Source: Tardiphaga sp052076105 (lineage in GTDB: Bacteria; Pseudomonadota; Alphaproteobacteria; Rhizobiales; Xanthobacteraceae). Taken from it: DNA of 64,000 nt. Shown here one piece after another: positions 8,977 to 15,937 of the stretch. Location of the stretch: positions 5,084,001-5,148,000 of the forward strand of contig NZ_CP197245.1 in assembly GCF_052076105.1 (NCBI RefSeq), in the 5' to 3' direction. The notes beneath the pieces were generated by a model, which did not search any database, was not told the DNA's origin, and saw nothing but the letters and a program-made list of their open reading frames with translations. A program made the translations under genes and the position numbers. Position 1 is the stretch's first letter, and each line of letters starts with the position of its first letter.

Positions 8977-9764
8977 CGATGGGATTCCTTGACAGACGTG
9001 GCCAGTTCACTGGAGTTGCAATAGAACGGGTATCGCCATCATGGATTGATGCGCGACACGACATGAATGCAACAAAAAAACGCGTCTGACGAGGGCGAAG
9101 AAGGCTGCAACATGCCTAGTTGCAAGCGTTTTCGGCGAGCTGGCTGAAGCCGCCTTTCGCCTCCCAGAGCCGCCTGCCATCGGACACCGGTTGTCCGCTT
9201 ACGGCGTCCGGCCGGGGATCGTTGCCCGACCTGTTGAAGGTCACTCGGGCATGTCCAATTTTCATCTGCTGCGTCCGATCACCGTTGCCGCTGCGAGACC
9301 GGTCGATAAGCGGCGTGGCGCCACCATCTGTATTCCATATCGTCAGCTCAGCGCATCACGCGCTGTCGACACATCCTCTGCAAGATATGATGGACCACAA
9401 CATCCCGAGCGCGCTTCGAAGTAGAGCGTTGCCTGGTTAGTCAGAGGTTGATCAAGCATCATATCAGGCTGGCCGTGGCCGAACGTCGACACGTGGGACG
9501 ACGGTCCGAACAGTCGGAGCTGACGGACTGAGGCCGCATCATGAGACATCCGAAGACATCCTCGAAAATCACCGGGTCCTTGCATAGGCCTTGACGTCGA
9601 GCGGGTGCAAAAGCGGAGGGCGCGCCATAGTCCGATGCGGCGAAGACACCGGACATGCCTGTCACCTATCTCAACTCTATCCACTGCAACGACGTTCGTG
9701 ACTGAATGCCATCAGCAAGATGCGTCATTTTGAATGGATCGAATTGACAATCCACAACGACGCC
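8977..9764. other. Sparsely coding region after the glycosyltransferase gene
   Basis: About 790 bases between two minus-strand genes. Apart from the short frame at 9116-9265 I find no gene I can support. Several overlapping frames in 9340-9690 hint at broken coding sequence, but no family can be named. Confidence 0.4.
9116..9265 (-). pseudogene. Short frame or gene remnant (49 aa)
   Basis: The minus strand reads MKIGHARVTFNRSG and, after a Pro/Asp-rich stretch, GRRLWEAKGGFSQLAENACN before a TAG stop. Third-position GC is high and the composition looks like a real protein end, unlike other short frames around it. The frame continues upstream of the ATG for about 25 codons (to YGNTDGGATPLIDRS) before a TGA, so it may be the C-terminal remnant of a longer gene. 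No family recognised; no ribosome-binding site seen. Confidence 0.25.
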
Positions 9765-10112
9765 TCAGTCGCCGCTGCCTTGTGGCTCGCGCGGCTCCTC
9801 GTCAGGCGCATCAGCGAGCGCCTTCTCCCGGGCAAGACCCCGCTCTTCCTGTACCCTGATATTATGCATCAAGGCTGTCAGGCGACGGCCAGTGATGGGC
9901 TGGCCATCGCCCTGGGTAACGCCCTGCGCAGCAAGGCCCGCAGCAATTTCGGTCCACGTTGCGCCGTCTTCACGGTGCATCCGTTCCAGTTCCCGAAGGT
10001 TCTTTCGAATGATTTCAGTCGCGCCCGATTTGATCTTGCCGATCGGCGAATCCTGCCGTTCGGCTTTCAGCAATTTCACGTAATCGCGAAGGGTTTTGAG
10101 ATCGATATCCAT
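9765..10112 (-). CDS. Unknown small protein with HTH-like segment
   Basis: A 115-residue charged, helical protein. Residues about 30-85 (EIIRKNLRELERMHREDGATWTEIAAGLAAQG then ITGRRLTALMHNIRVQEE) look like a coiled or helical stretch followed by a helix-turn-helix-like unit similar in style to DNA-binding proteins of mobile elements, though I cannot assign a family. The ATG at 10112 or the GTG two codons upstream could be the start; neither has a good ribosome-binding site. It stands alone in a low-density region, which fits an accessory gene. Confidence 0.55.
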   Translation of the reverse strand: MDIDLKTLRDYVKLLKAERQDSPIGKIKSGATEIIRKNLRELERMHREDGATWTEIAAGLAAQGVTQGDGQPITGRRLTALMHNIRVQEERGLAREKALADAPDEEPREPQGSGD

Positions 10113-10645
10113 GGCCACGGCAATAGTGTCGGTTTCTTAAAACGCCACTTCATCAACCGATGAATAGCCCCTACCGATCTATTATCAAGACTTCCGGCAT
10201 TTAACTCAATGCGCAGTTTACTGATTCGATCTCACGGGCTTTCGCGTGAGGCAGCCCGACTCATCTATATTTTTATGAATCAATTTCAATATTGTTTGGC
10301 TCTTCTTTGATTTGATCGCGCCGTACTTCATCAATGATGAATGCGCGCGCCGCCGCGCTTTCAATTGAACTGCCGCGACGCGACGACGAGAAGATCATCA
10401 GCCGGAAGCTGAAGACCACACGACTACCACACAACAAACTACACGATGGCTTTGCGCTCTTGTGCACTGCGCATCAGTCCCGCCGGCATTACTCAGTCGC
10501 ACGATTATCGATCGGAAGATCCGCATCCGTCCGCGATGTGCAGCCACCTTCAGTTGATCATCTGCTCAGACACGCACCACGACGGCTTCGCGCAAGCTTC
10601 GCTTGTTACGCCGCTCTTACGATTTGATTGCCGCTGCAGACAGTC
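10113..10645. other. Intergenic region with no supported gene
   Basis: About 530 bases between divergent genes. A 97-codon plus-strand frame (10334-10627) has no ribosome-binding site or recognisable content and is not called. A weak stem CTCACG/CGTGAG lies at 10231-10250. The base composition looks more AT-rich than the flagellar locus. Confidence 0.4.
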
Positions 10646-11530
10646 ATGACCAATGCAAAGATCAGCATGACGATGTCCAAGATACCGCCGGATTCACAGT
10701 CGGCCGCTGTGGAAAACGGCAGCCTGTTTCGTGAGCAATCACCGAATTCACACGCCACGCCAAAACCTCATATCGCTGCTGCCGCCGCGATCGACGAGCG
10801 TCTCGCCAGCGAAGCGCGGGCAAATATGCAACGCGCTCGCATTTCCGTCCGCGAAGAGCCGATCAAGGCAAAGGTGCGCTTCACTGTGCCGCCAGCCCGT
10901 ATTGTCGCAAGACCGTTACAATCGCCGGCATGGAAAGCTCCGTTCTTCTCCCTGGCCATGGTCGTCGGTCTGTCAACGCTCGTTTCCGCTGGCGCGATTG
11001 CCTATCTGTTCCTGCGGCCGATGACATCTTCAGCCATATCTGATGCGGATCTGCGCAGCATTCGCGATTCCGTCACGCAGCTACGACGGCAAGTTGCGGA
11101 GATGACCGGCGATGTGGCCAGCAGTCGCGCTGTCGTTGAAGCTGCCCGTACGCAGGCCGCCGAACAGGCAAGCCGCGCACAAGATCGCGCCGAGCGTGAA
11201 CAGGCGGCTTTGGCTGCAAAATTTGCACGCATCGCTGACGAGAAAACCCAAGCGGTACAAGTCGCGGCAACGCTCGCGAATACTCCCGACATCACCGGCA
11301 CGGTGCAGCCTCAGGCGCAACGGCCAGCAAGTACGTCGCGCGAAGTTATTCCCGGCTGGCATGTGCGCCGCGCCTATGACGGCGTCGCCGTGCTTGAGGG
11401 GAAGACCGGTGTGATTGAGGTCGTGCCGGGACAGGATGTCCCCGCTCTCGGGCGAATCCAGGAAATCAAGAACGAAAACAACCGCTGGCAAGTTCTGACC
11501 AGCAGAGGCGTCATCCTCTCAGGTCGCTGA
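10646..11530 (+). CDS. Unknown single-pass membrane protein with coiled coil
   Basis: A 294-residue protein. The N-terminal 95 residues are polar, one membrane segment follows (about 100-123, FFSLAMVVGLSTLVSAGAIAYLFL), then a long helical coiled-coil stretch (about 133-207, Arg/Ala/Gln-rich) and a compact C-terminal domain (about 236-294: GWHVRRAYDGVAVLEGKTG then IEVVPGQDVPALGRIQEI). The C-terminal block looks like a small beta domain exposed to the periplasm. I do not recognise the function. The start is uncertain: ATGs at 10646, 10667 and 10673 are possible and none has a strong ribosome-binding site. Confidence 0.7.
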   Translation: MTNAKISMTMSKIPPDSQSAAVENGSLFREQSPNSHATPKPHIAAAAAIDERLASEARANMQRARISVREEPIKAKVRFTVPPARIVARPLQSPAWKAPFFSLAMVVGLSTLVSAGAIAYLFLRPMTSSAISDADLRSIRDSVTQLRRQVAEMTGDVASSRAVVEAARTQAAEQASRAQDRAEREQAALAAKFARIADEKTQAVQVAATLANTPDITGTVQPQAQRPASTSREVIPGWHVRRAYDGVAVLEGKTGVIEVVPGQDVPALGRIQEIKNENNRWQVLTSRGVILSGR

Positions 11531-12430
11531 ATTGATGCCTCGATCTAACTGATTGATACTTACGGCCACGCACAGGCAGGATGCTCGTGACACGCTGGAT
11601 GACTACCAAGGACGACGCCGACAAGATCGGCAGCTTCGGATTCGCATCGATCGATCCGAGGGCCCTATATGGCACGCTCTTGAGAGTGGGTGTCAGTACT
11701 AGCCGATGCCGGCTGATATCGGGCCCACGCAATCGCATGTTGCTGCCCCGCACATGACAAACAGACTCTCGCTCTATATGTCCACGCACGATGATCGATG
11801 CGTGTTGCCGTGTGGTACTTCACTGGTTCAAACCAGTGAAGTCGCGATTGCACCTGTGATGGCACGCCGCGAGATAGTTCGGTGCCAAAAGCATCCAGCG
11901 AAATCGTCGCCCCTCAGGAATTATCCACTTGTTAGTTTGATTCAACTGCATGGTTTGCAAGCACGACTCTTTGCAAATTTGTGCACCTCGACTACTTGAT
12001 GATGCGGTATCATCCTGATGACCAGTATGCCGATTCGCGTGTGTGACAATTCGGGCAAGTTCAGCCGATCAAAGCGCCAGATATCGACGATACGGCACGC
12101 GATCAGCCACTTCCCCGGTTTTGACATTTGCGCTGGCTCGGTTCTGCCACCGACCGTGCACGACCATGAGATGTCATGTCGTGTTCACATAGCGAGAGGG
12201 AGCTCTCTGAACTACGGATGAGTGTAAGCCAGAGAACGTGAGCTGACCGCATCACTGCACTGGGTATCCCGTAAAAGCGACCGGGCTCCCCCTTTGCAAG
12301 TCAGCGAATCGCTCAAAGGCCCATCCATCCGCTCAAGTAACTGTTGTGTTGCGTCTTCAAGACAAAAATGGGGCGAGTGCGCCTAATTCGACCCCATAAC
12401 GATATCAAGGCGAACACGCAGGGGATTAAA
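11531..12430. other. 900-base gap upstream of ftcR
   Basis: No convincing gene on either strand; the frames here are short and lack ribosome-binding sites. It contains the palindrome at 11817-11842 and the upstream region of the flagellar regulator gene. It looks more AT-rich than the flagellar locus. Confidence 0.45.
11817..11842. promoter_or_regulatory. 26-base near-perfect palindrome, candidate operator
   Basis: Two perfect 12-base arms (ACTTCACTGGTT and AACCAGTGAAGT) surround a CA centre. There is no following T run, so a terminator is unlikely. The size and symmetry fit an operator for a dimeric repressor such as a TetR- or GntR-type protein. No such regulator gene is adjacent; ftcR starts about 590 bases downstream. 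Confidence 0.45.
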
Positions 12431-13144
12431 ATGTTTGTTGTAATCGATGACCGAGAGGGCGTCACACAAGGCTATGCGGCCGGGTTTGATCGCGAAGGGG
12501 TTGTATCGATTGGCTTCACGTCTACAGACTTTCGCGATTGGCTGGAATGTGCCGTTGGTAATGATTTGAATGTCATTCGGGCCTTTCTGCTGGGCGATTG
12601 TCCGGATCGGACGAGCATCCCATCCAGTATCCGCAACAGGTCACGGGCGCCGATCATTGCGCTCAACGGCCTGAAGCATCTCAAGCAGACCATTGAGTTG
12701 TTCGAAGCTGGCGTCGATGACGTCGTTCACGCACCGGTCCACGTCCGCGAAATCATGGCACGAACGGCAGTTATTCGCCGCCGCACCATCGATCAGCATG
12801 AACCGGCTCAGACGAGCGTGATTCGTGTCTTTCTCGATGGCCGCGACCCGGAGGTCGCCGGTCGCACTTTGATCCTGCCACGACGCGAACTGCGCATTCT
12901 CGAACACCTGGTCGGACATCAGGGCAAATGGCTGACGAAGACCCAGCTCTTCAACGCCATCTACGGTTTGTTCGATGCCAGCTTCGATGAGAATGTGATC
13001 GAAAGCCATGTGAGCAAGCTGCGCAAGAAGCTACGCGATCATCTCGGCTTCGATCCGATCGAATCGAAGCGCTATATGGGCTACCGGCTGGACGATCTGA
13101 AGTCTCGTCCCGCTAACGAAGCGCCGGTTTCAAAGGCGAACTAA
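12431..13144 (+). CDS. ftcR: FtcR/LafR-type flagellar transcriptional regulator
   Basis: A 237-residue OmpR/PhoB-type regulator matching the FtcR class known as flagellar master regulators in Brucella and relatives. Receiver-like domain at about 1-115, winged helix DNA-binding domain at about 130-222 (RELRILEHLVGHQGKWLTK, then ENVIESHVSKLRKKLRDH and KRYMGYRL). The receiver is non-canonical: the usual T/S after the fourth strand is Asn79 (PIIALNG) and the usual Lys is replaced by Ala101 (VVHAPVHV), so phosphorylation control is doubtful. The ATG at 12431 was chosen because AGGGG lies seven bases upstream and FtcR proteins begin at this point; the frame extends 29 codons further up. It sits at the end of the flagellar locus, convergent with it. 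Confidence 0.88.
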   Translation: MFVVIDDREGVTQGYAAGFDREGVVSIGFTSTDFRDWLECAVGNDLNVIRAFLLGDCPDRTSIPSSIRNRSRAPIIALNGLKHLKQTIELFEAGVDDVVHAPVHVREIMARTAVIRRRTIDQHEPAQTSVIRVFLDGRDPEVAGRTLILPRRELRILEHLVGHQGKWLTKTQLFNAIYGLFDASFDENVIESHVSKLRKKLRDHLGFDPIESKRYMGYRLDDLKSRPANEAPVSKAN

Positions 13145-13313
13145 GGCTCACGCCTTACGCGCAAGAGGACGCCGACCACGGCGTTGGCGTCCACCGCCTC
13201 CTCGAACTGCTGTGCCAGACACAGAGATTCTCGCGCAACACGAAGTACCACACATCCACCACGCCAGATCATCGTGTATCACTGTACCACAGCAGCGACC
13301 ACTTGCTGTAGCG

Positions 13314-13766
13314 TCAACGGCGAATCTGATCCTTCGACACATAGTTGAAATCCTGCACCAGGACCTCCTGCAGCGCCTCCGTCTGCAGACGCTTGTTGAC
13401 CTGCGCGCGCACCGTCTGTGCGAATTGCGTGAGGTCGTAACGGCCGAGATTCTTGAAATCGAGCTTCTGGTCGCCATAGATCATGCGGAACGCTTCGTCG
13501 ACGACGAACGGCTCCGGCGGCACCGGAAGCTGACGTAGGACTTTGGCGTCAGCAGTGAAGACGAGTTGGGTGACGATATAGCCCTGAACGCTGCCGTCGG
13601 CGATCATCGGCACATTGATCACCTTGACCTTTTCGTAAACCAGACCTTCGGGTTGGTCCTGTTTCGCGGGCAATGCAGCCGCAGTCTCCTTCCAGTAGGA
13701 GATCCCGAAACTGGTGCCAACAGTGACGAGACAGGCCCAAATGCCTGTGATCAGCAGCTTCATCAT
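13314..13766 (-). CDS. FliL-like membrane-anchored flagellar protein (second copy)
   Basis: A 150-residue protein with one N-terminal membrane segment (LITGIWACLVTVGTSFGISYW) and a periplasmic domain ending in a long amphipathic helix region (FAQTVRAQVNKRLQTEALQEVLVQDFNYV). That layout, strands then a C-terminal helix with a VLVQDF-type ending, resembles FliL, which surrounds the stator. A true fliL lies at 32471-32956, so this would be a distant paralogue; the match is by shape and not by a diagnostic motif. Its start overlaps the stop of the preceding gene. It is the last gene of the large minus-strand unit and is convergent with ftcR. Confidence 0.6.
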   Translation of the reverse strand: MMKLLITGIWACLVTVGTSFGISYWKETAAALPAKQDQPEGLVYEKVKVINVPMIADGSVQGYIVTQLVFTADAKVLRQLPVPPEPFVVDEAFRMIYGDQKLDFKNLGRYDLTQFAQTVRAQVNKRLQTEALQEVLVQDFNYVSKDQIRR

Positions 13767-14272
13767 GTGCGCTTGCCTGCGATCGCCCGTGAATAGGTGC
13801 CGTCCGATTCAACCTCCTGGATCGAACGCGCGATGATGGCCGAGACCTCCCGCACCGCATCGAGATGGATCTGCAACGCAGCCTGATTGCGGATCAGGCT
13901 GGCGCGCAACAGTGTGAGTTGCGGCGCGACGCGCGGATCGTTCTTGATGTCCTGGGTCAGCCGCATCGCGCGGGTTAGCTCGAGCAGACCACGGTTCTTG
14001 CGCTGGCTGAAGCCGTCGAAATCCACGACGGCGCGAACCTCGAGCTTCTCCGTCTCTTCGTCGATGGTCGCCTTCAATCGATCGATCGCGGTCAGCGCGC
14101 TGCTTTGCATGCCGAGCCATTGGCCAGGGGTATCATCCGCCTCGCCGAAAACGGGGGCTTCCTGCGCGGCCGATTCAGGAAGCTCGGTCTCAGGCAAGGC
14201 CAGAGCCTGCGCCTCGACGGGGATGACTGAGGTTTGCTGTTCGATCTGTTCCATGTCGATCTCTACTGTCAT
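13763..14272 (-). CDS. FlgN-like export chaperone (tentative)
   Basis: A 169-residue acidic protein, with a low-complexity N-terminal 55 residues followed by a helical region. The heptad-like stretch SALTAIDRLKATIDEETEKLEV, the FSQRKNRGLLELTRAMR block and a final long helix (LRASLIRNQAALQIHLDAVRE) resemble FlgN, the chaperone that binds the hook-associated proteins FlgK and FlgL before export. Placement directly after flgJ in a flagellar unit supports a flagellar export role. The start lacks a clear ribosome-binding site; a second ATG lies six codons in. Assignment rests on fold style and context only. Confidence 0.5.
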   Translation of the reverse strand: MTVEIDMEQIEQQTSVIPVEAQALALPETELPESAAQEAPVFGEADDTPGQWLGMQSSALTAIDRLKATIDEETEKLEVRAVVDFDGFSQRKNRGLLELTRAMRLTQDIKNDPRVAPQLTLLRASLIRNQAALQIHLDAVREVSAIIARSIQEVESDGTYSRAIAGKRT

Positions 14273-14287
14273 GGCCGGAATCGGCCG

Positions 14288-14752
14288 TTAGCTTTCTGAA
14301 GTCGGAGCCGATGTCGGGCGCGATTTGGCCAGTTGCTTGGCGATGCCGACGCCGTTGCCCTTGGCCATTTCATTGCCGATCTGCTCGGCGAGCATCGAAC
14401 GCCAGATATTGCCGGCAGTGCCCTTGCCGAATACGTCTTCCGCATCCTTCGGCAGCATCGTTTCCACGAACATCTGCAGCACGAAGGCTTCGAACTTGCG
14501 ATAAGTCGGATTGCTTCCTTCTGCCTTCCGGATGACCGGTGTCGTCGCGACCTCTCCGCCGCTTACTGGGGCGGGCGTCGCGCTTTGCGCCGTCTGCCCC
14601 GCGGCGAACTCGTCGGCGATCGCGGATGCAAAATTCGCTTTGTCCGCCGGCGCCATCCGCTCGAGCCTGGTCGCCGCTATGCGCTGGGCGGCCGGGTCGG
14701 CCGCCTTCATGACATCCGCGATCAGATCGTTCGATACCGGAGCGACTGTCAT
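14288..14752 (-). CDS. flgJ: FlgJ-type rod-binding protein (no muramidase domain)
   Basis: A 154-residue protein whose C-terminal half (FEAFVLQMFVETMLPKDAE, then FGKGTAGNIWRSMLAEQIGNEMAKG) is the rod-binding domain of FlgJ, which caps the growing rod in the periplasm. Alphaproteobacterial FlgJ proteins lack the glucosaminidase half found in enterics, as here; the wall-cutting activity is expected from the separate transglycosylase gene at 23473. The N-terminal 95 residues are Ala-rich and flexible. It lies between the coiled-coil gene and the FlgN-like gene. Confidence 0.85.
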   Translation of the reverse strand: MTVAPVSNDLIADVMKAADPAAQRIAATRLERMAPADKANFASAIADEFAAGQTAQSATPAPVSGGEVATTPVIRKAEGSNPTYRKFEAFVLQMFVETMLPKDAEDVFGKGTAGNIWRSMLAEQIGNEMAKGNGVGIAKQLAKSRPTSAPTSES

Positions 14753-14788
14753 GACATACCCTGCGCAATTGTCAGAATTCCCATCAGC

Positions 14789-15184
14789 CTATGCTCCCTC
14801 GATCGACCGCCGTACGGCCTTGTCGATTTCATCATCCAGAACCCGCTTTTCGTCAGCCCGAACCGTGCGTCCAACCGCCGATTTCACCATCTTCAGCGCA
14901 TGTTTCAGCTTGCGGCCTTCGTCGCGCGCATGCGCCGCCAGTCTTTCCCTGGTCTTGGCCACGACGCCTTGCTCGATGCTGGCGGCGCGCAAACTCTGGC
15001 TCGCCGTCTGCACGGCGAGGTCCGGAAGTTTGCTCTCGTCATTGAAATCTTCGAGAATGACGCGCTGCTTCTCCTCGAGCTGGTTTTCCCGTGCCTGGCA
15101 TTCCATCAACTGCCACTCGGCAATCCGGTGCAGCCTGGCCTGCACGGCGGCGATACGGCGGATCTTGCGGTCGCGCTTCTGCAC
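14789..15184 (-). CDS. FliJ-like coiled-coil flagellar protein (tentative)
   Basis: A 131-residue, Arg/Lys/Glu-rich, almost fully helical protein (RDRKIRRIAAVQARLHRIAE then ENQLEEKQRVILEDFND). Size, charge and coiled-coil character match FliJ, the rod-like stalk of the FliI export ATPase, but sequence signatures of FliJ are weak in general. It follows fliR with six bases between, so it belongs to the same transcript. Another flagellar coiled-coil protein is possible. Confidence 0.5.
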   Translation of the reverse strand: MQKRDRKIRRIAAVQARLHRIAEWQLMECQARENQLEEKQRVILEDFNDESKLPDLAVQTASQSLRAASIEQGVVAKTRERLAAHARDEGRKLKHALKMVKSAVGRTVRADEKRVLDDEIDKAVRRSIEGA

Positions 15185-15190
15185 TGCTCG

Positions 15191-15937
15191 TCACCCCGAC
15201 AGCCAGGACGAGAAGGCGATGCTGAATTGCAGCACCATTTCGCGACCGGCGAAGTAAAGCAGCAACAGCCCCCCGGTGAGCACAAAGGGAAGCGAGATGA
15301 AGTAGACGGGAATGCTTGGCGTCAGCTTGTTGGCGAGACCAACCGCGAAATTGACAATGACGGCATAGATGACGAACGGACTGGCGACCCGAAGCGCCAG
15401 CGTAAAGGCTTGAGAAAGGTGATCGACAAGTTGCGTCAACCCGCCCTCGGCGCTGATCCCGGTCGCAGGCAGCCAGATCTGGTAGGAGCCGACCAGACCG
15501 CGCAACAATTCCCAGTGCTGATCGGTCAAAAAGAAGACGACCGTTGCAGTCAACGTGATCAGTGGCACCAGCGCCGGCACATGTTCGCCGTCGTCGGCAA
15601 CGCCAGGAAGATTCAGACCGATCCCGGAAGCAACAAATGTCGCCATTGTCTCAAGAGCAGCGAAGAACACGCGAGCGGTGAGCCCGATGACGAGGCCGAC
15701 CATCAGCTCGGACATGATCAGGCGGATAAGGTCCGATGCCGTCGCCACCTCCACGGCCGGCCGGACCATCGATTCCAGCAGGGGGGTCAGCATCAAGGTG
15801 ACGCTGATGGCGAGAAACAGGCGTACCTGCATCGGGATATTCACGCGGGAATAGCCGGGTGCCACCATCATGCAGATCCCGATGCGACAGAAGATCAGGA
15901 ACGTCGACAGGATGGAGACCGAGCTGCTCGCGATCAA
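15191..15937 (-). CDS. fliR: Flagellar export gate protein FliR
   Basis: A 248-residue integral membrane protein with about six hydrophobic segments. The pattern FLIFCRIGICMMVAPGYS at the N-terminus, GLVIGLTARVFFAALETMATF in the middle and a terminal hydrophobic helix (FVLTGGLLLLYFAGREMVLQF) is that of FliR, which with FliP and FliQ forms the helical export channel inside the MS ring. Its ATG overlaps the flhA stop (ATGA), indicating coupled translation. Confidence 0.93.
   Translation of the reverse strand: MIASSSVSILSTFLIFCRIGICMMVAPGYSRVNIPMQVRLFLAISVTLMLTPLLESMVRPAVEVATASDLIRLIMSELMVGLVIGLTARVFFAALETMATFVASGIGLNLPGVADDGEHVPALVPLITLTATVVFFLTDQHWELLRGLVGSYQIWLPATGISAEGGLTQLVDHLSQAFTLALRVASPFVIYAVIVNFAVGLANKLTPSIPVYFISLPFVLTGGLLLLYFAGREMVLQFSIAFSSWLSG

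Noticed and set aside
7724..9000. Genomic island inserted at tRNA-Arg
   Set aside because: No integrase and no repeated tRNA 3' end found downstream; only the later low-density stretch remains suspicious.
10334..10627. 97-codon plus-strand frame
   Set aside because: No ribosome-binding site, overlapping frames of the same size, and no protein-like pattern.
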